NCBI RefSeq assembly: GCF_005280585.1
Contig: NZ_SZVO01000012.1
Span: 124,001-188,000 of the forward strand
Direction: 5' to 3'
Source of the DNA: Dyadobacter frigoris
GTDB taxonomy: Bacteria > Bacteroidota > Bacteroidia > Cytophagales > Spirosomataceae
Length of the DNA: 64,000 bases
The notes below the pieces were generated by a model that was given only the letters and a program-made list of their open reading frames with translations, was not told the DNA's origin and did not search any database. Shown here piece by piece: positions 47,162 to 57,078 of the stretch (positions within the stretch are counted from its first letter, which is position 1; each line of letters opens with the position of its first letter). Made by a program: the position numbers and the translations under genes.

Positions 47162-48424
47162 ATGAAAAGTAAATACACATTCAGAAAATTTGTTATTGAT
47201 CTTCATCTCTGGGTTGGGCTTCCGAGTGCTATCGTTCTTTTTATCATGTGTTTGACCGGCACCATCTACGCTTTCAGAGTTGACATTACACATTTTCTGG
47301 ATACGGATAAATATACAATAGCCGATGAAAATAAAACGCTGATGCCGCTGGCCGCGCTGACTGCAAAAGTTGAGGCTGAAATAAAGGGAAAAATAAGCAA
47401 TATCCAGATTCCTGAAAATAAATCCGAAGCCTGGACCATTGCGCTAAATATTCCGGAAAAAGAAAAGGCTGATAAAAAAGATGCAAAAGTGCACAAGGGC
47501 AAAAATACTTCTAAAGCATCCAAGGACCTGAAAATGTCTGATAAAAAGGAGGAGCGTAAAGTTAAATCAGTCAGTTATTTTGTTAATCCATACAACGGAA
47601 AAATACTTGGTGATGCACAGACATCCTCTTCAACGTTTTTTGCCACGACATTAAAACTGCACAGATGGCTTTTGATGGACAAAAAAATTGGTGGAATAAT
47701 AACTGGTACCGCTGCTCTGATGATGATTTTTCTTCAAATTTCAGGATTGATTTTATGGTTTCCGGCCAAGATCAAAAGCTGGAAAAAATCAGGCAGCTGG
47801 TCTCCCGGATTTAAAGTGAAAACGGATGCAAGCTTCAAAAGAGTTAATTTTGATCTGCATAAAACGTTAGGGTTTTATGCTTTTGTCTTTGTTACGATTA
47901 TGGCAGTGACCGGTCCGTATTTTGCTTTTGACTGGTATAAAGAGGGATTTACAAAAGCGATGGGGGTCAAGAAAAAGGAAAATCCTGTTTCCAAAATCCA
48001 GGGAGTGAAAACTTCCGCGCCTCTTGAAAGTATTTTGGCAAATGCTAATAAAATCTATACTTACCAGGGAAACATTCGCATCAATATGCCGTCAGATTCT
48101 CTTGGTACTTTCGCAGTTCTTAAAAGTCAAAGTGGATTTTTAACACTTGCGGCAATCGACAGGGTTTATTTTGATCAGTATACAGGGAATTTGGTGAGGC
48201 TGGAAAAGTATTCTGATAAACCTTTGGGAGAAAAGATTACTTCCTCCGCAAAATTTATCCATACCGGTGAGCTGTTTGGAACATTTTCCAAATTACTCTA
48301 CTTCATTGCCTGTTTATTGGCTACATCATTACCGGTTTCCGGCTTTTTGATATGGTTTAATAAAGGCAAAAAGGAACCTAAAAAAGGAAAAACCAGATCA
48401 AAAATTTTGGTAAGCCAAGTTTAA
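47162..48424 (+). CDS. PepSY-associated transmembrane protein
   Basis: The protein has 420 residues from ATG 47162; a TTG eight codons earlier is less likely. It has the four-helix PepSY_TM layout: a first helix after FVIDLHLWVGLPSAIVLFIM, a pair in the middle (RWLLMDKKIGGIITGTAALM and FDLHKTLGFYAFVFVTIMAV), and one near the C-terminus (LATSLPVSGFLIWF). Histidines in HLW, HRWL and DLHK fit heme or metal contact. The periplasmic part contains a lysine-rich insert (about 100-135). The family is linked to reductive release of iron in siderophore uptake; no intact receptor is adjacent. Confidence 0.88.
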   Translation: MKSKYTFRKFVIDLHLWVGLPSAIVLFIMCLTGTIYAFRVDITHFLDTDKYTIADENKTLMPLAALTAKVEAEIKGKISNIQIPENKSEAWTIALNIPEKEKADKKDAKVHKGKNTSKASKDLKMSDKKEERKVKSVSYFVNPYNGKILGDAQTSSSTFFATTLKLHRWLLMDKKIGGIITGTAALMMIFLQISGLILWFPAKIKSWKKSGSWSPGFKVKTDASFKRVNFDLHKTLGFYAFVFVTIMAVTGPYFAFDWYKEGFTKAMGVKKKENPVSKIQGVKTSAPLESILANANKIYTYQGNIRINMPSDSLGTFAVLKSQSGFLTLAAIDRVYFDQYTGNLVRLEKYSDKPLGEKITSSAKFIHTGELFGTFSKLLYFIACLLATSLPVSGFLIWFNKGKKEPKKGKTRSKILVSQV

Positions 48425-48457
48425 TTGATCTGGTTTTCCGATGATAATATTTAAAGG

Positions 48458-49579
48458 CTAGTTTGATACCGGATTAGCCTTATTTTTTTCATCTTCCTCA
48501 AACTCCTGAATGGCAGGTTTTGAATCGGGATGACTATCGTCATCACCCAAAACCATTCCCCAGGGTTTCAGGCCATCAACCCTGTCAAAAATTACTTTGA
48601 TAATCGCTATAACAGGAATGGACAAAAACATTCCCGTGATTCCCCATATCATTTCCCCCAGGACAAGCCCGATAAGCGCAATCAGTGTATTGATTTTTAC
48701 TTTTGAGCCAACAATTTTAGGCATTATGTAATTGCTGTCGATAAGATGTATCACCAGAATAGCAGCCATTACAAACAAAATATGACTGGAAGTTGATGTG
48801 GCAAATGTGATTAAAATGGCAAGTAAAAGTGCCGTTAGAATCCCTATGTAAGGAATGAGGTTGAAAATGCCGGTGATCAGTCCCAATAAAAAGCCGTATT
48901 TTATTCCCAGGATCGTGAATGCTGCAACAGAAAGCCCCGTCACAATGATCATTTGAAGAAATAAGCCGGCTATGTATTTTTTGACAATGTACTGAATCTG
49001 ATTAACTACGTCGTAAACCACTATACTTTGTTCTTCACTAAATAATGAAACAATGAAACGAAGCAGCAGACGTCTGTGCAGCAGAATAAAAAAAGTATAC
49101 AGAAATGTAAATAGTAAAAATAGCAGGACCGAGGAGACTGAAAGCAAAGTATGACCCAGCAAAGTTGTACCAGTGTTCAAAGCTTTTTCAGTAGAGTCAT
49201 TGATATAGCTCATTTGCTGATCGCTATCCACATGGAATCTCATAGAAATCCATTTTTGTAAATCCTCTGTACCCGTTAGTACTTGCTGCTTGAAGGCCGG
49301 CCAATCCTGGGCAAGTGCTGTAAGTTGCGATCCAAGAATGGTCATAATACTGACAATCGCCAAAATCAAAGACAACAATGCGATAAGAGACGAAGCCCAT
49401 CTTGGCAAACGCAGCTTATTTTCCAGAAACACGGTAAATGGAAGAAGCAGCAAAGAAAATAATAAAGCAAAAATCAGTGGTGCCAACAGCGTACGCCCTA
49501 TAATAGCGATATAAAAGAGGCAGATGATACTGATCAGTATTTGAGCTAACCGGGTATAAAAAGGTGTGACACGTGTCAT
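48458..49579 (-). CDS. AI-2E/PerM-family membrane transporter
   Basis: The protein has 373 residues from ATG 49579; the longer frame to 49630 adds an unlikely leader. It has seven or eight helices with the family pattern: paired N-terminal helices, a periplasmic region, then LGLITGIFNLIPYIGILTAL and DSNYIMPKIVGSKVKINTL near the C-terminus. Members include exporters of AI-2-like signals and Na+/H+ antiporters, so the substrate is open. Confidence 0.88.
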   Translation of the reverse strand: MTRVTPFYTRLAQILISIICLFYIAIIGRTLLAPLIFALLFSLLLLPFTVFLENKLRLPRWASSLIALLSLILAIVSIMTILGSQLTALAQDWPAFKQQVLTGTEDLQKWISMRFHVDSDQQMSYINDSTEKALNTGTTLLGHTLLSVSSVLLFLLFTFLYTFFILLHRRLLLRFIVSLFSEEQSIVVYDVVNQIQYIVKKYIAGLFLQMIIVTGLSVAAFTILGIKYGFLLGLITGIFNLIPYIGILTALLLAILITFATSTSSHILFVMAAILVIHLIDSNYIMPKIVGSKVKINTLIALIGLVLGEMIWGITGMFLSIPVIAIIKVIFDRVDGLKPWGMVLGDDDSHPDSKPAIQEFEEDEKNKANPVSN

Positions 49580-49710
49580 GAGGAACGAAAATTTATTAAA
49601 TTTGATTTCGTAAGTTATATATATAATCATGCCAGATAAAAAATCGGGCTGCTAATACAGGTAGTGTTTTACTTTGGTCGCCTTTATACAAAAAAGCTAA
49701 ACCCAAAAGT

Positions 49711-50985
49711 ATGAAGCAGCCACTGGCTCCAAAGCGATGGTTCCGAATTATTCCCATAGTATTTATAACATATAGTCTGGCTTATCTGGACCGCGCCAAT
49801 TTTGGTTTTGCGGTTGCGGGTGGTATGGCAGATGATCTTAATATCGATAAGGCTACTTCTTCTCTTCTTGGATCATTATTTTTTCTTGGTTACTTCTTTT
49901 TTCAAATTCCCGGGGCGCACTATGCTGCCAGTAAAAGTGCTAAAAAACTGATTTTTATTTCCCTGATTCTCTGGGGAGCTTTGGCGGCGGCCACCGGAAT
50001 GGTTAGTAATGTGGGTTCTTTGATTACGATCCGGTTTATGCTGGGCGTAGTAGAAAGCGCGGTGATGCCTTCAATGCTGATTTTACTTAGCCAATGGTTT
50101 ACCAAAAAAGAGCGTTCAAGAGCAAATACCTTTCTGATTTTAGGGAATCCGGTAACTGTTCTGTGGATGTCGGTACTTTCCGGTTATCTGATTGACTCGA
50201 TGGGCTGGCGCTGGATGTTTATTATTCAGGGCATCCCGGGGATAATATGGGCATTTATCTGGTGGAAAATGATCGATGAAAAGCCAAAAGATGCAAATTG
50301 GCTGAGTGAGGAAGAAAAACAGCAGGTAGAAAAGGAGCTGAGTGAGGAACAGATTGGCATTAAACCTGTCAAAAATTATGCAGAAGCGTTTAAATCCAGG
50401 GCCGTGATCCTTTTGTGTTTTCAGTATTTATTATGGAGCCTGGGTGTTTACGGATTTGTGATGTGGCTTCCGTCGATCATCAAAGCCGCGCCTGATATGG
50501 ATATTGTGAAAACGGGCTGGTTATCTTCAGTTCCTTATCTGCTTGCAATCATGGGTATGCTGGCAACTTCGTATTTTTCAGATAAAACACTGAACCGGAA
50601 AATATTTATCTGGCCATTTTTATTAGCCGCTTCGGTTGCGTTCTTTTGTTCGTTTCTTATCGGTACACATCATTTCTGGATATCATTTACGCTTTTGGTA
50701 ATTGCCGGTGGAGCACTTTATGCACCGTACGGGCCATTTTTTGCGGTTATTACAGAAATTCTACCTAAAAATGTGGCGGGTGGAGCCTTGGGACTTATTA
50801 ATAGTATCGGCGCGTTGGGATCTTTTGCGGGGGCTTATCTGGTAGGGTATTTGAATGGTAAAACAGGTGGGTTCGAAGCGTCTTATATTCTAATGTCAGT
50901 TGCTTTGCTGCTTTCAGCTGTTATTACGATAATTGTTGTTAAATCGCCGGATTCTAAATTGAGCAAGACAAATCAAGCTAAATAA
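49711..50985 (+). CDS. MFS transporter, ACS-type (anion:cation symporter)
   Basis: The protein has 424 residues and twelve helices. The first helix reads ITYSLAYLDRANFGFA, the ACS-family signature (YxDRxNxxxA). The cytosolic loop after helix 6 has DEKPKDANWLSEEEK, also typical of this group. Members import organic acids, sugar acids or phosphorylated sugars. No catabolic partner is adjacent. Confidence 0.9.
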   Translation: MKQPLAPKRWFRIIPIVFITYSLAYLDRANFGFAVAGGMADDLNIDKATSSLLGSLFFLGYFFFQIPGAHYAASKSAKKLIFISLILWGALAAATGMVSNVGSLITIRFMLGVVESAVMPSMLILLSQWFTKKERSRANTFLILGNPVTVLWMSVLSGYLIDSMGWRWMFIIQGIPGIIWAFIWWKMIDEKPKDANWLSEEEKQQVEKELSEEQIGIKPVKNYAEAFKSRAVILLCFQYLLWSLGVYGFVMWLPSIIKAAPDMDIVKTGWLSSVPYLLAIMGMLATSYFSDKTLNRKIFIWPFLLAASVAFFCSFLIGTHHFWISFTLLVIAGGALYAPYGPFFAVITEILPKNVAGGALGLINSIGALGSFAGAYLVGYLNGKTGGFEASYILMSVALLLSAVITIIVVKSPDSKLSKTNQAK

Positions 50986-51010
50986 TTACCAATTAATTGC
51001 TCCAAACCAA

Positions 51011-52390
51011 TTAATTCAATTCAAACGGATGGTTGGAAATTGCGGCATTTCTTGGGACCGATATATAAAAACAAGAACCTTGGTCAGGTGTACTTTCAAA
51101 CCATATTTCTCCATTCTGGGCTTTGATGTATTCTATACAAAGCAAAAGGCCCAAGCCGACACCTTTTTCACCTTTTGTACCAAAAGTCGATTCCGCTTTC
51201 AAAGAAAAAAGATCCTGCTGTCTTTCTTCGGGAATTCCGATCCCTGTGTCTTTTATTGAAATAATACAGCTGCCAGGCTCGGTTTTGGCACTCACCGATA
51301 TAACACCGCCTTTATGGGTAAATTTAATAGCATTGCCAATGAAATTCCTGATAATAAGCTGCATCATATCTTTGTCTGCATAAATGGTCAGGTCGGGATC
51401 GAAGGAATAATCCAGCAAAATATCTTTTGAAGAGGCAACGGTTTTTTCAAAGTCCAGTGTATCTGCCAAAAGATCATTAACATTTAAATGTTCCAGATAG
51501 GCAGAAATACCGTGAAGCTGGGATTTGGACCAGGCCAAAAGTTTGGTAAGCAGTGCAAGCGTATCTTTTGTTGCGTGCAGGAGATCTTTTTCTATGTCAA
51601 TTTTCTCTGTTTCATCGAGGCCATAGGAGGAGAGCAATTCGAGGTAACTCTGAATGCTGGACAAAGGAGATCGTAAATCGTGGGCGATGATGGACATCAG
51701 TTTGCTTTTCTCGGCACTCAGACTTTCCAGTTCCTGATTTTGTTTTACGATACGCAAATTCTTTTTTTCAATCGATTTGGTCTTTATCAGTGCAGATAAT
51801 TTCTCGCGCTCATAACTCTTTCGGATGTATGAAGTACAGAAGAAAATCAACAGCGCAACTTCAATGTAAGAGGAAGTCTGATCAATAAAATGTTCAAGCC
51901 GGCTTGAATAAGGGTCAGGAAATAACTTTGGATAATAATATTCGGTAAAATGCAGAGTCAGTACAATGCCGATATTTACAGGAACCCAGATCTTATATTG
52001 TTCCACCGGACTTATTGAAATACTCAAAAGGAGAAAAAGCAAGAAAAACTGGTCAGAAGGGCCGGACAATCCGCTATTTACAAAATAGGTAAATATGAAA
52101 AGTCCAAGTCCCAGGAAATTGGAAATGAATATGCTTGTTTTGACCTTGTGCAAAAATCGGGAAGCATAATATAAACCAAAGCATAAGATCAATACCAGAA
52201 CACAAGCCATGGCTACATCCGGCAAGCCAACAAAAAAGTTGAAGGGCACATTATAAATCAGTGCTCCAATTGAAATCAGACAAGCAGAATGGAAAATGCG
52301 CGCATTAAGCGGGAACTCGGAAGGATGCCCCGTCAATCTGATCCAGTACCTATCTAGCAGTGCTGTTTTGGGAAAGATTTTGCTTTTCAT
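51011..52390 (-). CDS. Membrane sensor histidine kinase
   Basis: The protein has 459 residues from ATG 52390. Six membrane helices lie in the first 190 residues, followed by a coiled-coil and a HisKA domain with the phospho-accepting His in SIIAHDLRSPLSSIQSY. The HATPase_c domain has the N box (NFIGNAIKFTHKGG), the G1 box (DTGIGIPEERQ) and the G2 box (KGVGLGLLL). No response regulator gene is next to it, so it is an orphan kinase. Confidence 0.93.
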   Translation of the reverse strand: MKSKIFPKTALLDRYWIRLTGHPSEFPLNARIFHSACLISIGALIYNVPFNFFVGLPDVAMACVLVLILCFGLYYASRFLHKVKTSIFISNFLGLGLFIFTYFVNSGLSGPSDQFFLLFLLLSISISPVEQYKIWVPVNIGIVLTLHFTEYYYPKLFPDPYSSRLEHFIDQTSSYIEVALLIFFCTSYIRKSYEREKLSALIKTKSIEKKNLRIVKQNQELESLSAEKSKLMSIIAHDLRSPLSSIQSYLELLSSYGLDETEKIDIEKDLLHATKDTLALLTKLLAWSKSQLHGISAYLEHLNVNDLLADTLDFEKTVASSKDILLDYSFDPDLTIYADKDMMQLIIRNFIGNAIKFTHKGGVISVSAKTEPGSCIISIKDTGIGIPEERQQDLFSLKAESTFGTKGEKGVGLGLLLCIEYIKAQNGEIWFESTPDQGSCFYISVPRNAAISNHPFELN

Positions 52391-52527
52391 TTGCACAAAT
52401 ATAAGGTATAACTTATACCAATACATTCAAATTTTTCAGGTTTCTTATTTTTATGGAATGAATATAAAATACTTTTGCGGAGCTTGTGAATAAGAGTGAA
52501 TTCACTTTTTGGATTAAATAGTTACAA

Positions 52528-53242
52528 ATGAAAATAATAAAGATCTTTTTGCTGGTTTGCCTTTCATTTGCCTGCCACGCACACGGCTATTGGTTTGATA
52601 TCAAAGGATCGGGAAAGATAAATGCGCTGGTCAGGATCCAGATTTGTTATGGAGAAATTGATGAATTTGGAGTATCCCACCGCGGAAAAGGAGCGGAGTA
52701 ATCTTTGAGTGGCGATTTTAAAGTGTTTGTAATGAATGAAAAAGGCAAACGTTTCGATTTGCAGCTTAAAGCTCAGACCGACTGTTGGCAAGCTACGTTT
52801 ACGCCTTCGGAAATTGGATCTTATTGAATTTTCGCTATAAATGAAACATTGCCGGTCGTGGATCGGTCTGCAATAAAAGGCAAAAATGTTCGTCCGGTTG
52901 ATTTTCCCTGTGCGGGTTATAACGTTGAAAGTAAAGCGAAAGCATTCATACTTTACCGGTTTCTGGATATTGTCACTTCCAAAAAAGAAAAACTGGTTTT
53001 GGTGAAGGCTTTCAAAGAAAATGTTCAGGTGGACAGCACGACAAAACTTCGTGTTTTTAATCCTGAAAACTGGGAGAAAAGTCTTTCGGTAAACGAAAAA
53101 GGAGAAAGGGGTTTTTATGCAGACAATGAAAGGGCTTTATATTAACAGGCACGACTGGACTGAACCAAAATCCGGAAATTATAAAGGTGTGGCATTCAGT
53201 GGCTTTCGTTACCGGTGCAACTATTGCCTGCTTGTAGAGTAA
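52528..53242 (+). pseudogene. DUF4198-like exported protein, two stops and a frameshift
   Basis: From ATG 52528 one frame gives a signal peptide (MKIIKIFLLVCLSFACHAHG), then family-like sequence broken by TAA after GKGAE (near 52693) and TGA after EIGSY (near 52825). It continues through VVDRSAIKGKNVRPVDFPC to about 53130. There the correct C-terminus (GLYINRHDWTEPKSGNYKG, ending CLLVE) shifts frame by one base in an A run. It ends at 53242. Similarity to DUF4198 metal-uptake-associated proteins is by pattern only. The neighbouring TonB receptor is broken as well. Confidence 0.85.
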
Positions 53243-53243
53243 T

Positions 53244-53290
53244 ACTTTCTGAATACCAATGCAGTTCATAAGCACTGGTATTCAGAAAGT
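53244..53290. terminator. Bidirectional terminator between two pseudogenes
   Basis: ACTTTCTGAATACCA (53244-53258) and its perfect complement (53276-53290) form a 15-bp stem between convergent broken genes. Confidence 0.8.
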
Positions 53291-53294
53291 TAAA

Positions 53295-55641
53295 TTAAAA
53301 CTTCAAAACAAGATTTCCCATAAAGCGGGCAGGAGCTTGTGGTGTTAAACGTACAGACCAGGTTTGTTCGCTTGTCAGGTTATCTACTTTAAAACCGATA
53401 CGGTAGCGCGTTTGATCATAGAAAATACTGGCGTCAAGCAAAGTATAGGCAGGAATTATAATTTTGGATTTTACCGTATTCGTCTGGTAAGAATCGCTGC
53501 CGGAATTTCCTCCGAATCCAAGTCCCAAACCTTTTATATTTTCCCTGTGAAAGCCGGTAACTAACCCAGAAATTCAGCGTTCGTGCCGGCCCCGACAAAG
53601 CCGGCCGAAGTCCTTGAAGCGTTTCATCTGCTTTGGTATATTTACTGTCGTTATAAGCATATCCGGCCACAATATTTAATCCTTTAACCGGATTTGCAGT
53701 CAGTTCAAACTCCACACCTTTGCTTTGTTGCGTGCCATTCTGAATCGAGTAATTGACGTCGTTAGGGTCAGTGCGGATTATATCTTTTACACGGATGTCG
53801 TAATAACTAACCGTTCCCACCAGTTTGTGATTCCAGATATCTCCTTTGATCCCGTATTCAAGCTGATTTGCCTGTTCCGGTTTAAATGCATTTCCTGCCG
53901 CATCCGATCCGGCCTTGTTGAAAAATCCGTTCATGTAGCTCCCGAACACCGAAACCCGGTCTTTTAAAAGTTGATAAACCAGACCCAGTTTTGGCGAAAG
54001 TGCAGTCTGGTTATATGCTCCGGTAGTCACAGCCGTTGCGATGTTGTAAACGCCCTGGCTTTTGTAACGGTCAACTCTCAAACTCAACATCGCCATCAGA
54101 CGTTCGTTGACATTAAACACATCTGAGGCATAAACCGCGTAACTATTATCTCCATTGTTTTCCGCACGAACTGTTCCTGTTGAAGCCAGCGCATCAATTA
54201 CCTGTGCATTAATTTTTGAGTTTGCAGCCGGATTTATAAAGTTAATCGTCGGGCCGTTTATTGCTATCCGGTCAAAGGAATTGGAATTATTATAATAATC
54301 TAATCCAACCACAAGACGATTTCTGAAATTTCCGATCTTGAAATCTCCTATGAAATTTTGCTGAATATCCGTGGCGATAAATGCGGTATATCCTCTTGTT
54401 ACCGAAGCACGTAATGTCGAATCCGTACGCCCGGTTAAAGCGGAAATATATCCGTTAATAGACGAACGCGACCGGGAAATGACTGTCTGTGAAGTCCATT
54501 GTTCGGATATTTTGTAATTAAGCTGAGCGAAAATGTTCAGCATCTGTGTGTCGTAAGTAAGATCGTTTGCTCCGAAAAGGCGTTTGTAAGGAAATTTCAT
54601 ATCCTTAATCGATTGTGTTTTGTTGCTGCCGGTAAATGGGTTGAAACGCACCACGGAAGTGCCTTTTGCCTGACCGAACTCAACATCCAGCCACAGCGAA
54701 AGTCTGTCTGTAATTTGATAGGAAATACTTGGCGCAATACTTAAACTTCTGGTAAATCCCTGATCCTGAAAGCTTTTTTCGAAAGTGGTGGCGCCGTTAA
54801 GCCGGAATAAAATCGTTTTATCAGCATTCACCGGCGTATTCACATCAAGCGTCAAACGGTTAAGATTCCAGCTTCCTCCGGTAAAGGAAACTTCACCGCC
54901 AAATCCGTTAAAAGGTTTTTTGGTAACACGGTTATAAAGTCCGCCGTAACTGCTTGAAACATTGGTTCCGAATAAAGCGGCAGAAGGACCTTTGATCGCT
55001 TCCACACGCTCAATGTTCGCCGGATCGATGGATGAGAAAGCGGCTCCTGCAACACCATTTCTGGCATTTGGCTCTGTTTCAAATCCTCTCTGGCGGAAAG
55101 TAACCCTGCCTTGATTTGCCAGCATAGGAATGCCTGCCCCAGGAACGTTTTTAGAAATACTTCCAAGATCAATAGCCATTTGCTCCTGAATCAATTCCTT
55201 TGGCACAGTGGTGTAAACCTGCGGATTTTCGAGATTTTTCAATGGCAAACGGGCTACATAAATACTTTCCTTTTTAGAAAATTTATTGGTTGAACCCATC
55301 ACGGTCACCTCCTGTAAAGCATGGATGTTTTCTTCTTTTAATTGATAACTTATTACAGAAGTCTGGCCCTCAGTTACTTCAACAGGCAGATCTTTTTCCG
55401 CTGCCCCGAGCATTTGTATCCGTATGGTATATTTGCCAGGTACAAGGTTAGGGATCTGATAATTCCCCTGACTATCGGTTAATGTTCCTCTGTTTAATTC
55501 AATTAGTGATACCGACACAGATTACAGAGGAAGTTTGTCAACAGAGGTAATCTGTCCGGAAATGGTACCGGTATTTTGGGCAAAAGAGGCGGTAATACCT
55601 GCAAAAAAACAGGCTAAAAAGATGAGTATTAACAATTTCAT
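53295..55641 (-). pseudogene. Siderophore-type TonB receptor, nonsense codon and frameshift
   Basis: The original start is ATG 55641 with a signal peptide (MKLLILIFLACFFAGITASFAQ) and the first strand of a carboxypeptidase-like domain. TAA at 55522-55524 interrupts it after 39 codons. The same frame continues (SVSLIELNRGTLTDSQGNY) through the plug (VFNP-type receptor, GVAGAAFSSIDPANIERVEAI) and barrel. Near 53532-53535 an extra A in an A run (T run on the plus strand) shifts the last 77 residues, which end LVLKF. One mutation is a substitution and one a homopolymer indel; the indel could be a sequencing error, the stop less likely so. Confidence 0.88.
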
Positions 55642-55689
55642 ATAAATGAGTCTGAGTAGAAAAAAATGTACCGTTGTAAAGCGATGTAT

Positions 55690-55697
55690 CAAATCTA
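55690..55697 (-). promoter_or_regulatory. Intact promoter element of the broken receptor
   Basis: TAGATTTG on the minus strand is an exact TAnnTTTG match, 49 bases before the receptor's original start codon. Confidence 0.5.
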
Positions 55698-55795
55698 TTA
55701 AGACTAATTATAAATTGTTCTGTTTTCTTTGATAGGTTATAACAATTGTTGTTTAGTTGAAACTCAATTTATTTTTATACAGAAATTATCTGTAA

Positions 55796-56044
55796 TCAAT
55801 TGAGCTGCTTGTGGATTTCCAGTGCTGTGCTGATGAGAACAAAGTGTGTAAACGCCTGAGGGGAATTTTTCAAATGCTCAGCTTTTTGACCAGCGGTTCC
55901 GGGTAAATAAAGCTGCCTGGTTTTATAGTCTTTTATTTGCGGTGCAAGAGAGAAACTGCCATCTTTCTTATGATCCGGTAATTTTGCAAAAACAGTAGGA
56001 GAGTCAAAATCGGGATAAGACATAAAACCTAGACAATCAGCCAT
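55796..56044 (-). pseudogene. GH15 (glucoamylase-type) relic: both ends joined, core missing
   Basis: One frame of about 82 residues reads MADCLGFMSYPDFDSPTVFA, the N-terminus of GH15 enzymes, through KKDGSFSLAPQIKDYKTRQL. After YLPGTA it passes directly to KAEHLKNSPQAFTHFVLI and ALEIHKQLN, the GH15 C-terminus. Intact members have about 600 residues, so roughly 500 including both catalytic glutamates have been removed in frame. Upstream codons to 56071 lie inside the neighbouring terminator and are probably not part of it. Confidence 0.75.
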
Positions 56045-56061
56045 AGAAGAAGCACAAAAAA

Positions 56062-56083
56062 GGTATCCCATTTACGGGATACC
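56062..56083 (-). terminator. Terminator of the PhyH-type gene
   Basis: GGTATCCC (56062-56069) pairs with GGGATACC (56076-56083), followed by a T run on the minus strand. It lies 39 bases after the PhyH stop. Confidence 0.8.
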
Positions 56084-56121
56084 TCCAAATTTCAAGAATG
56101 TAAACGGGCTGGCAAAATTTC

Positions 56122-56940
56122 TTATAGAATTACCGGATTCAGTATAGAAGCAAACAATTCGCCTGCCGGTGAGCCAGCCATCCAGCGCTGACGATCCGCT
56201 TCCTGATGTTTGTTTTGAGGCTCAGTTATTTTTGCACCATCTGCCACAAAAATGATTGTCATCACTTCCCGGACTACATCTGTTGATTTGTTTCCCGGGG
56301 CAGAATGCAGCGTCCAGCCGTAATGCCAGGTAGCATCACCTGCATTCATGGTTTCCGCCCTGGCTATTTTATAGCCTTTTTCGTTAACAAATTTTTGCAG
56401 CATAATTTCCGACTCATCAGAAATCGGTACGTTTTCAATAAACCCGCTTTGATGTGAGCCGGAAGCAAAAGTGAGCATGCCCATTTCTGAGTCGATATCA
56501 ATCAAAGGCATCCACATCGTAATGGTTTTGTCCGTGTCAACCGGCCAGTAGTACTGGTCCTGGTGCCATGGCGTAAAACCTCCGCCGGGTTCTTTATACA
56601 GAGCCTGATCGTGATAAATTCTGACATTTTCGACGCCGAGCAAGTCGGCGGCGATTTTGCCAAAACGTTTCGCAAGTGAGAAGTTTTTTACATTTTCATC
56701 AACTTCCCATAAATTGGTAATTTGCAGAAAAGCTTTTCCGTAAGTGTCCCTGTCTTCCAGTTTACGCTTTTCTGTGTTGTAAGTTATGGCTGCTTTGTTG
56801 ATCGCGTCCCTGTAATAGGAAACTTCATTTGAATCAAGAACTCCGGGAATCATCACATGCCCATTTTCTTTAAAACTTTTAATTTCACTTTCGAGGACTG
56901 TTTTGTAACCGGTTAGATCGGGAGCGGTCAAAGTAGTCAT
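56122..56940 (-). CDS. Phytanoyl-CoA dioxygenase (PhyH) family oxygenase
   Basis: The protein has 272 residues. It is an Fe(II)/2-oxoglutarate-type oxygenase with the HxD pair in TPWHQDQYYW (near 140), the distal His in WHYGWTLHSAPGNKS (near 217), and the following Arg for 2-oxoglutarate. It is cytosolic. It is divergent from an AraC regulator 138 bases away, which probably controls it. PhyH-AraC pairs are frequent in Bacteroidota and Planctomycetes, but the substrate is not known. Confidence 0.92.
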   Translation of the reverse strand: MTTLTAPDLTGYKTVLESEIKSFKENGHVMIPGVLDSNEVSYYRDAINKAAITYNTEKRKLEDRDTYGKAFLQITNLWEVDENVKNFSLAKRFGKIAADLLGVENVRIYHDQALYKEPGGGFTPWHQDQYYWPVDTDKTITMWMPLIDIDSEMGMLTFASGSHQSGFIENVPISDESEIMLQKFVNEKGYKIARAETMNAGDATWHYGWTLHSAPGNKSTDVVREVMTIIFVADGAKITEPQNKHQEADRQRWMAGSPAGELFASILNPVIL

Positions 56941-57078
56941 AAAAATTTAAGGTTTAGGAATAATCATCCTCAAATTTCGGGTCTTTCCTGATTTTAAGTT
57001 AGGCGGATAATGGCCATTTTATGGTGTATTTTATCTATTTTTATATTTTCGATTTAATAATTGATTAATAAAGTCGAT

